A stretch of DNA of 49,971 bases, from positions 1 to 49,971 of IMG/VR virus record IMGVR_UViG_3300049734_000243. One strand, 5' to 3'. Numbering within the stretch: the first letter of the stretch is position 1; each line of letters opens with the position of its first letter. The notes beneath the pieces were generated by a model. It was not told the origin of the DNA and searched no databases. It saw nothing but the letters and a program-made list of their open reading frames with translations. This DNA comes from a virus. The position numbers and the translations under genes are program-made. This document shows, one piece after another, positions 44,129 through 49,971 of this stretch.

Positions 44129-46231
44129 CTATTCCGGATTGGAGGTGTTAGGCGGGTTGGTGCCGTTGCTGGTCGTCGGCGTAACGTTCACGGTCCAGGT
44201 CCGTCCGTTTGGCTCGGTGACGCTGACGTTCTTGCCGGCCGGCGCGGGCTGCGGCATCGCGATCGGCAGGACGATCGGCGCTGGTGACGGCTCCGGTTTC
44301 GCGGCGAGCGCGGCGACGAGGGCGGATACCTGCGCCGTGAGCCCGGCGACCTCCGCGCGCAGCTCCTCGATCGACGGATCCGGCGAGGGCTGCGACGGCG
44401 GCGAGCCGGAAGGGGCCGAAGGGGGCTGCGGCCGTTGGGCGTTAGGCGCGGTGTCGGGCGTCCGCGTTCCCGCCGGTATCGGGCCTTGCGGCCCGCCTTC
44501 CGTCTCAGGCTGTCCAGTCCTATCCGCTCCGCTCTCTGCTCCGCTCGTAACCACTGCAGCGTCCGGGTTGGTCTGGTCGACGCTGCCCGTCTCGGGGCCG
44601 CCGACCAGGAGCTGCTGCTGCTCGTCGGTGAAGCCAACCACGGACGCCACTCCTTCGGCGGTGTAGCCGGCCGCGGAGAGCTTGGACGCGCTCTCCGACT
44701 GCTCGGGTACCCGGGCGGAGGCGAGCGACGTCTCGAGCTCGTCGCGGATCGCCGCCTCGTCCTGGCCCTCCGGCCAGACACCGTCATCCTTGGCCGCCGA
44801 CTCGACCATGTGCGCCTCGAGCGTGGCGCTCCTGGCGCCGAGCTTCAGCATGCGCTCGATCGTGCGATCGATCTTCTCGACCGTCGGCGCCAGTTCGAAT
44901 TCCGTCGGCCACACCACGAACCCGCTCGGGCTCGTCGCCCCGGCACGGAGCTCCGCGAAGTAGATCAGCGTGTTCTCGAACGACTCGCGCCGGGCGGCAA
45001 GCGACGCGAGGAGCGGCGACGTCGCCTCACCGAAGCCGACCTCTTTCGATCGGCCTGACGAGTCAGGCTCGCTCGTCAGCTGGCGCACCATGATTTCGTG
45101 CGCTTCCTCGATCGTCGAGCGGATGATCGTCGAGAACACATCGGCGGCGACCGCGCCCGCCGAGCTGTCGTAGATGCTCGGGATGAGCCACTTCCCGTCC
45201 GGCGTCGCGCTCCCGATGACTGGCACCAGGATCGAGTTCGCCTCGTGGTGCTCGATCATCAGGTTGAACGCGTCTTTTTCCGCGCCGAGGATGTACTTGA
45301 CCGACTTGGCGGCGTCGCGCGCGTCCCAGTTGCGCTCTGATATGCGGTTCATCAGCGAGGTGGCGATCTGGCCGAGCTCCATCGTCAGCGAGCCAGACAT
45401 CGCCGGCCGTTCGGTCGTCCCCTGCGACGACTCGGCCACGAGCGCCGCGACGGGGATCTGTCCGCCGGTCCGCGCCCATGTGCCGCGCCCGTTCTCAACG
45501 GGCGTCTTGTCGCCGTGGAAGAGCCACCAGCCGCCACCCGAGAACTGGTCGCCGAGGCCGACGTAGCCCTGCCGGACGAGCAGGTAGTAGCCGTCCTCGG
45601 TGTTGCTCGGCTCCCAGAGCTGGCCGCCCTTCCGGATCCGCGGGCGGATGACCATCCAGTCGAGACGGCCGTCGGTCGACTCCCACATGGGTACTGCGAG
45701 CGGCGAGTACTCGACCAGGAAGGGTCGGAAGCCGGCTCGGATGTCCGTGCCGCGGACCGGGCCGTTCGCGTTAGGCCGCCGTGGCATTTCGACCATCACC
45801 CACCGGTGGCCGGTCGCGATCGCGCGCTCCTGCACGCCCGTCGTCCACGCGCGGAACTGCGTGCCGTCCTTGCCGACGCCGTCGCAGTTGTAGTGGAACG
45901 ATTCCGCGACGGTCTCGTTGTCCGCGGCGATGGCGTCACGCGGCCGGACCTCGCCGAGCGTGCCGTAGTTCGGCATCGGTGCCACGCGCGCCAGGTGCCC
46001 GGCGAGGATCTTCGCGTGGATCAGCGGGAAGTTGAGGTACGTGGCCTGCGCCTTCCGCGACCGGTAGGACGTCTCTTGCTCGTTGGTGAAGCGCTCCAGC
46101 TCGACCTCGGTGGTGCCGTCGCCGAGCACGGCGTCGCGGCCGTAGAACCGGCGCTCCTCGCGCTGCCAAGCGTCGCGATTCGTCGTGTAGATCTCGTGCT
46201 CGGCGCCGAGGATCTGCTGGATATCAGGCAT
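44129..46231 (-). CDS. Portal protein
   Basis: A 700-residue protein. The N-terminal 460 residues match the portal fold seen in siphoviruses (Tyr-Leu-Asn-Phe-Pro-Leu, Trp-Val-Met-Val-Glu-Met, Ser-Leu-Thr-Met-Glu-Leu-Gly-Gln-Ile-Ala, Phe-Gly-Glu-Ala-Thr-Ser). A helical region and a Pro/Gly/Ser/Thr-rich disordered C-terminal tail (about 530-700) follow. Longer than a minimal portal because of the tail. It overlaps terminase by eight bases (ATGCCTGA). Confidence 0.85.
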   Translation of the reverse strand: MPDIQQILGAEHEIYTTNRDAWQREERRFYGRDAVLGDGTTEVELERFTNEQETSYRSRKAQATYLNFPLIHAKILAGHLARVAPMPNYGTLGEVRPRDAIAADNETVAESFHYNCDGVGKDGTQFRAWTTGVQERAIATGHRWVMVEMPRRPNANGPVRGTDIRAGFRPFLVEYSPLAVPMWESTDGRLDWMVIRPRIRKGGQLWEPSNTEDGYYLLVRQGYVGLGDQFSGGGWWLFHGDKTPVENGRGTWARTGGQIPVAALVAESSQGTTERPAMSGSLTMELGQIATSLMNRISERNWDARDAAKSVKYILGAEKDAFNLMIEHHEANSILVPVIGSATPDGKWLIPSIYDSSAGAVAADVFSTIIRSTIEEAHEIMVRQLTSEPDSSGRSKEVGFGEATSPLLASLAARRESFENTLIYFAELRAGATSPSGFVVWPTEFELAPTVEKIDRTIERMLKLGARSATLEAHMVESAAKDDGVWPEGQDEAAIRDELETSLASARVPEQSESASKLSAAGYTAEGVASVVGFTDEQQQLLVGGPETGSVDQTNPDAAVVTSGAESGADRTGQPETEGGPQGPIPAGTRTPDTAPNAQRPQPPSAPSGSPPSQPSPDPSIEELRAEVAGLTAQVSALVAALAAKPEPSPAPIVLPIAMPQPAPAGKNVSVTEPNGRTWTVNVTPTTSNGTNPPNTSNPE

Positions 46232-47879
46232 AGGCTTTCCGCCAGTGCTTCGGGTCGAGGTCGCGTTCGGCCGCGCCCGCGAGTCGGTTGTAGCCGAGGC
46301 TCGTCGCGTCGACCGGATCGTCGGGCACGCCTTTCGTCGGGAACGCGTGCAGCAGCCGCAGGTAGGTCGAATTCCAGACCGGGTTCCTGACGAGCTTCAC
46401 CAGTCCCACTTTCGCCTGCGAGGCGATCGGGCCGGCGCGCACGATCTTGTCGCCACTCGCCGGCACGAACTCGACGCGGAAGCCGGCGAGCAGCTTCACC
46501 GTGGCGACCTTGTCGGACACGCCGGCCGCGCCCGGCTCCTGCTCGAAGACCTGCGGCACCTCGGGCCCGTCGAGACGCGCCGCCTCGAGGATCCGCTGAT
46601 CGCGGTCACCCGGCGCCCACTGCCCGAAGACGCAGTCCTCGATCAGCACGGTCCCGTCCTCGAGGTGCGCCTGCCTAACGCCCCACGTCCAGTCGCCGGC
46701 GCCGGCGGTGGCCGCCTTGTCCCACGCGCGGGCGCGGCGTTTGACCTTCGGCAACGGATCGCCCGGCTCGACGAAGCCGAACCAGCCCGAGTTGAACACG
46801 AGACCCGCGGCCGCGCGGATCCGCCAGTTGCCGCCGCGGTCACCGCCTAAGAGCCGCATCTGGTCGACGAGCGACATCGCGCGGATCCGCGCCTCGTACC
46901 CCGGGTCGAGCGCGACGCCGATCTTGTTGTCCTGGAGCCGCGCGAGCACGAACGTCACCGAGCGCGCGAACTGGCCGTGCCCGGCGTGGCGCTCGTCGAG
47001 CTCCGCCATCGCGAGGTCGGAGTACGCACGGAACGTCGCGCCGTGCGCGTCCGGCGGCGCCACGACCGACGACCACACGACCTGGTCGCCGACGCGGATG
47101 AAGAAGCGCACGGAGCCGGACCGCTCGGGGATCGCGTAGCCCGACTCCTGGTCGATCCACCACGCGAGGAACGTCGCGAGGAAGCTGTCGGGGTCCGGGT
47201 TGCAGGCCGCAAGGACGTACGGCCTAACGCCGCACGTCGAGCGATTCCGGGACAGCATGTAGAAGAACTGCTGCTCCGTGAACTCCTCGAGCTGGTCGAA
47301 GATGAGCGCGCAGATCTGCGCGGACTTCCACGCCAGGACGTCGGACTCGTACTGCAGCCCGGCCATCTTCCCGCGGGCGCCCGAGGGGAAAAACCAGTCG
47401 AGCGTCGTCTCGCGCGGCTCGGCGCCGAGCTGCGGGTACATCTTCCGCGCCTCGTCCCACATGCCGCCGGGGTTCCGGATCTCGGGCGTCGTGCGGCGAA
47501 ACGCCACGAAGTTGAACCCGGGGTTGTCGACGTGATCGAGCGGCTGGCGGGTGAGCGCCCAGGTCTTCCCGCCGTACACCGATCCGCCGTAGATCCGGAT
47601 GTCGGCCTCGCTCGCGAGGAACGTCGCCTGCGGGCCGGGCTGCGGCGTCAGGTTCCGGCGTGCGGATTCCGCGAGCTCCGTTGGCGACTGCTCGCCGGTG
47701 ACGGTCGGGCGGAACGACGCGACCGCGCGCGCGATCGCGCGCTTCGGCGCCGACTCGCCGCGGCCGAACAGGTCGCCCAGAGTCAGGCCGGCCACGAGCA
47801 GCGCGAGCCCGAGTGCACTAGACGCGGAGCGCAAGCCAGCCCTCTTCGATCTTCGCGCAGACGGCCGGGTCGGTGACAT
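46224..47879 (-). CDS. terL: Terminase large subunit
   Basis: A 551-residue ATPase/nuclease. Walker A Gly-Gly-Ser-Val-Tyr-Gly-Gly-Lys-Thr lies at about 98-106, and Walker B Ala-Leu-Ile-Phe-Asp-Gln-Leu-Glu-Glu at about 191-199. The RNase H-like nuclease region starts near Arg-Ala-Trp-Asp-Lys (D387). It cuts and pumps DNA into the head through the portal. ATG at 47877-47879 has a GTGAGG site but overlaps the small subunit by 62 bases; a GTG at 47795 is the alternative with a shorter N-terminus. The first 45 residues show low conservation. Confidence 0.92.
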   Translation of the reverse strand: MSPTRPSARRSKRAGLRSASSALGLALLVAGLTLGDLFGRGESAPKRAIARAVASFRPTVTGEQSPTELAESARRNLTPQPGPQATFLASEADIRIYGGSVYGGKTWALTRQPLDHVDNPGFNFVAFRRTTPEIRNPGGMWDEARKMYPQLGAEPRETTLDWFFPSGARGKMAGLQYESDVLAWKSAQICALIFDQLEEFTEQQFFYMLSRNRSTCGVRPYVLAACNPDPDSFLATFLAWWIDQESGYAIPERSGSVRFFIRVGDQVVWSSVVAPPDAHGATFRAYSDLAMAELDERHAGHGQFARSVTFVLARLQDNKIGVALDPGYEARIRAMSLVDQMRLLGGDRGGNWRIRAAAGLVFNSGWFGFVEPGDPLPKVKRRARAWDKAATAGAGDWTWGVRQAHLEDGTVLIEDCVFGQWAPGDRDQRILEAARLDGPEVPQVFEQEPGAAGVSDKVATVKLLAGFRVEFVPASGDKIVRAGPIASQAKVGLVKLVRNPVWNSTYLRLLHAFPTKGVPDDPVDATSLGYNRLAGAAERDLDPKHWRKAYA

Positions 47880-48372
47880 GGTGCCTCACGACCCGGAGCA
47901 TCTCGAACATGAGGCGCTCGAGCTCGGAGAGAGACAACGCGTTGGACGAGCGCATGCGCTCGATGCGATCGACGATGCGAGACACGCCGTCGACCAGCGC
48001 GATCGACTGCGCCAGCGTCTCGGGCTCGAGCTCCTCGCCACCGCGCTCGAGGAACTCTTCGAACAGTGCGCGCGCGGCCGCCAGCTCCGGCAGCAGGTCG
48101 AGCGGGTTCGGGTCGTCCGCGTGCTCGGCGATGAGCTGGCGCAGGCGTGAGCTCTTGACGCTCGCGTAGCGCCGCTTCCGGCCGTGCTTGAGCTTCGCGT
48201 CACCGCCGCCGTCGTGCTGACGGCAGCGCCCGACACCGGGATGGTCGGTCTTCGCCCCGGCGCGCGCGCGGCAGTATTTCTGCCGCTTCTCGTTCCACGC
48301 GCGGCAGTAGTAATTCGGCTCGAGCTTTCCCTCGAACGTCGTCGGGACGTCGCGGGTTTGCTCATTGGGCAT
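47818..48372 (-). CDS. terS: Terminase small subunit
   Basis: A 184-residue protein. The N-terminus has a Cys-x-Ala-Trp-x-Glu-Lys-Arg-x-Lys-Tyr-Cys ribbon, a conserved Gly-Arg-Cys-Arg-Gln-His-Asp-Gly-Gly and a Leu-Lys-His-Gly-Arg-Lys turn, typical of one TerS type; the rest is helical. It recognises packaging sequence. ATG at 48370-48372 is chosen. It is the first gene of the late operon after the terminator at 48409-48447. Confidence 0.8.
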   Translation of the reverse strand: MPNEQTRDVPTTFEGKLEPNYYCRAWNEKRQKYCRARAGAKTDHPGVGRCRQHDGGGDAKLKHGRKRRYASVKSSRLRQLIAEHADDPNPLDLLPELAAARALFEEFLERGGEELEPETLAQSIALVDGVSRIVDRIERMRSSNALSLSELERLMFEMLRVVRHHVTDPAVCAKIEEGWLALRV

Positions 48373-48408
48373 GTCCGTCCGCGGCAGCCGTGACCATGGC
48401 ACCTAACG

Positions 48409-48447
48409 AAAAAGGCGCCCGCGGCCCGGATCGGGCACGCAGACGCC
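48409..48447 (-). terminator. Intrinsic terminator: end of the early operon
   Basis: Minus-strand hairpin with inner GCCCG/CGGGC (48424-48436) and outer GGCG/CGCC pairs (48414-48417 and 48444-48447). TTTTT follows (48409-48413). It ends the leftward early transcript just before terS. The 48373-48482 gap has no gene; a late promoter here was not identified. Confidence 0.75.
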
Positions 48448-48482
48448 GTCGTGAGACCAGCTCAGGTTGTGTGAACAAGAGT

Positions 48483-48719
48483 CTATCGCGGGTCTACGCC
48501 CTGAACAATAGCGCGCAGCAGCCGGGCCGGACCGAACGCGACGATCTCCGTCACGCGCACCACCCAGTCGCCACAGTCGGTGCACTTCCCCGTCTGCCGC
48601 AGGAAATTGCCGCAGGACATCTGCGCCGGGCCTTTCCGGGGCGCGGGCTCGACGGTCATCGGGTTCCAGCGGATCGCCGCGTGGTCGCACGCTGGCTCGG
48701 GGTTCATCTGGGCGGCCAT
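48483..48719 (-). CDS. Small zinc-ribbon protein
   Basis: A 78-residue protein from ATG 48717-48719. It has Cys-Gly-Asn-Phe and Cys-Thr-Asp-Cys-Gly-Asp-Trp, a four-cysteine ribbon with an earlier Cys, then a hydrophobic Arg-rich end. It is the last gene of the early operon. Function unknown. Confidence 0.6.
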   Translation of the reverse strand: MAAQMNPEPACDHAAIRWNPMTVEPAPRKGPAQMSCGNFLRQTGKCTDCGDWVVRVTEIVAFGPARLLRAIVQGVDPR

Positions 48720-48730
48720 GGGAGTCGGGG

Positions 48731-49735
48731 TCAGGTGGGGTTCGTGGTGGACGTGTGTTCGCCAGCGCCCTGCGCGCGCTCGTACGTGCAGCCGGTCAGT
48801 GTGAGCGCCGGCCGGACGCCGGGATTCCAAGCCACGGGCGCGACGCGATCGGCGCCGAACGCGCCGAACCGCGCGCCGACGACGGTGCACGCCTGTTCGC
48901 CGATGCCGGCGAGCTGGATCCGCGGCGGTCGCTGGGCGCCGTCGCCGAAGGATCCGCCGATCACGTTCAGTGGGCCGGCGTGTCGGAGCAGGACCATTGC
49001 GCCGTCCGCGTGCAGCTGGTCGGCCGCGTAGCGCACACCGGCGAGCGTGACCGACTGCGCGTCCGTCGCCGGCCCGGCCGAGACGAGCAGCCGGCCACAC
49101 GCCTCGACGCCGGCGCCCTGGATCACGACCGGATCACCGACGCGCGCGAGCTCGAAGGCGACGTCACACACGGCGATCGTGCCGCCGAGCCACTGGAACG
49201 ACGACTCCGCGCGGACGCCCTGCGCACAGGATTCGGCCCGGCAGTGCGTGAAGAGGTGCTCCTTCGACTGCTGGCCCTCGAACGCCCACGCGAAGCCGCA
49301 CTGGTAGACCGAGACGGACTCGAAGCGCGCGTGCTCGTTGTTGGCGTCGATCGTGTCGCTCCAGAGGAACCCGTACAACGCCGCCTGCCCGTTCCCGAAG
49401 ACGCGCACGTCGCGGAACTGATGCATCGTCGACGGCACGGTGCCTGGCTCCTTACGAGTGCGCTCGGCGCGGAACACTGCCTCGCACGGCGTGTCGCACC
49501 GGACATCGACGCGCGACCAGCTTGACTCGCGGCAGTTCTGGAGCGAGAACACCGGCACGTTCGCGTTGCCGCGCCACACGAATTCGAGCCGCCGGCCAGG
49601 CGTGACCGTCCGCGGCCTTGGCGGCCCGTCGAGATCTCGAAGCACAACGGTGTCGGTGAGGATGACGCCGCCGTTCGGGAACGGCCGTGCGTTCCGGATC
49701 CTGTCCGCGACGTCAGACGCCGTGAGCGCGATCAC
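48731..49735 (-). CDS. Right-handed beta-helix protein encoded in the early operon
   Basis: A 334-residue protein. A first segment (about 1-50) gives the Val-Ala-Asp-Arg-Ile and Gly-Gly-Val-Ile-Leu pattern of a beta-helix cap. The remainder shows the coil pattern of a right-handed beta-helix (Val-x-Val-x-Gly, Asn/Cys-rich turns) to about 320. No signal peptide and no visible catalytic triad. Tailspike or capsule-binding proteins have this fold, but such genes normally lie with tail genes; here it lies between the acidic zinc protein and terS. GTG start overlaps the upstream stop as GTGA. Confidence 0.7.
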   Translation of the reverse strand: MIALTASDVADRIRNARPFPNGGVILTDTVVLRDLDGPPRPRTVTPGRRLEFVWRGNANVPVFSLQNCRESSWSRVDVRCDTPCEAVFRAERTRKEPGTVPSTMHQFRDVRVFGNGQAALYGFLWSDTIDANNEHARFESVSVYQCGFAWAFEGQQSKEHLFTHCRAESCAQGVRAESSFQWLGGTIAVCDVAFELARVGDPVVIQGAGVEACGRLLVSAGPATDAQSVTLAGVRYAADQLHADGAMVLLRHAGPLNVIGGSFGDGAQRPPRIQLAGIGEQACTVVGARFGAFGADRVAPVAWNPGVRPALTLTGCTYERAQGAGEHTSTTNPT

Positions 49736-49971
49736 GTGACGACGTCCTCTTCGGTGAAGTCGTGCTCGGCGTCGTCGCCATCGTCTGGAAACTCGTCAGG
49801 CACATACGGCCCGTCGTCGAAATCCTCAGCGCACTCGGTGCAGATGTCCGTATCCGGCTCACGGCGGCCGAAATCGCCATCGAGAAATGCACCGCACAAG
49901 CGGCAATAGTCCTCGTCGTCGGCTAGGCAGTCGTCGCAGTCACAGGACTCCGTACCGTCGCACCGTTCGTC
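49732..49971 (-). CDS. Acidic Cys-rich zinc-ribbon-like protein (C-terminal part; gene crosses the contig join)
   Basis: C-terminal part of the same gene as 1-169. The last 127 bases repeat 1-127. The frame ends at TGA 49732-49734, overlapping the beta-helix start as GTGA. This part has Cys-Thr-Glu-Cys then a run of Asp/Glu to the end (Thr-Glu-Glu-Asp-Val-Val-Thr). Confidence 0.75.
   Translation of the reverse strand, partial: DERCDGTESCDCDDCLADDEDYCRLCGAFLDGDFGRREPDTDICTECAEDFDDGPYVPDEFPDDGDDAEHDFTEEDVVT
49845..49971. repeat. Right copy of 127-bp terminal direct repeat
   Basis: Identical to 1-127. See the left copy; it marks the overlap of a circular contig rather than a biological long terminal repeat, though a real terminal redundancy in the virion cannot be excluded from sequence. 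Confidence 0.93.

Noticed and set aside
1-49971. CRISPR array or insertion sequence
   Set aside because: No regular repeat-spacer pattern, no transposase and no terminal inverted repeats were seen. HNH genes are the only mobile-type elements.

Overview
The window is one complete temperate siphovirus genome of high GC content. The first 127 bases (1-127) and the last 127 (49845-49971) are identical, so the contig closes into a circle of 49,844 bp. This is an assembly overlap of a circular or circularly permuted molecule. One gene runs across the join. The host is not named by the sequence. The secreted PKD/beta-helix protein (signal peptide ending in Gly-Ala-Gln, threonine/proline-rich linkers) and a lipoprotein look like Gemmatimonadota proteins, so a Gemmatimonadota host is my tentative inference.

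Layout. Almost every gene is on the minus strand and reads from high to low coordinates. A divergent immunity switch lies at about 11.1-12.6 kb. A Cro-like HTH gene reads leftward from a near-consensus promoter (TTGACA, 16 bp, TAATAT) that is followed by two GTGAC/GTCAC palindromes. A CI-like HTH repressor and two small genes read rightward. The leftward early operon runs from 11.4 kb through the contig join to a terminator at about 48.41-48.45 kb. It encodes many small zinc-binding proteins, a candidate RecT-like protein, a DUF3310-type protein, two HNH nucleases, an excisionase-like HTH protein, a tyrosine integrase, an ASCH protein, a DnaD-like replisome organiser, a VRR-NUC nuclease, an acidic Cys-rich protein and a beta-helix protein. 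An attP site at 2157-2396 contains the 3' half of a tRNA-Leu(UAG) gene flanked by two pairs of GGTAGAC arm sites, each pair spaced 12 bp.

The late operon begins downstream of the 48.4 kb terminator. It reads terminase small and large subunits, portal, several structural proteins (one a 533-residue repeat protein), Mu-F-like minor head protein, scaffold, decoration protein, major capsid protein, head-tail connectors, tail tube, a tail-assembly chaperone pair joined by a -1 frameshift at AAAAAAC, a 1652-residue tape measure, distal tail and tip proteins, and LamG-type fibre proteins. A lysis region follows: TM proteins, amidase, papain-like peptidase, HExxH membrane protein and a spanin-like protein. 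The operon ends with the secreted PKD/beta-helix protein. Two plus-strand genes interrupt it: a lipoprotein between tape measure and distal tail, and an HNH nuclease in the lysis region.

Genes overlap at stop/start in ATGA, GTGA or TAATG form almost throughout, so translation is probably coupled. The most unusual genome-wide signal is the heptamer CCTAACG/CGTTAGG. I count about 37 copies, against roughly 6 expected from base composition. It lies inside genes and at gene junctions in both orientations and brings in otherwise rare TTA, CTA and AGG codons.
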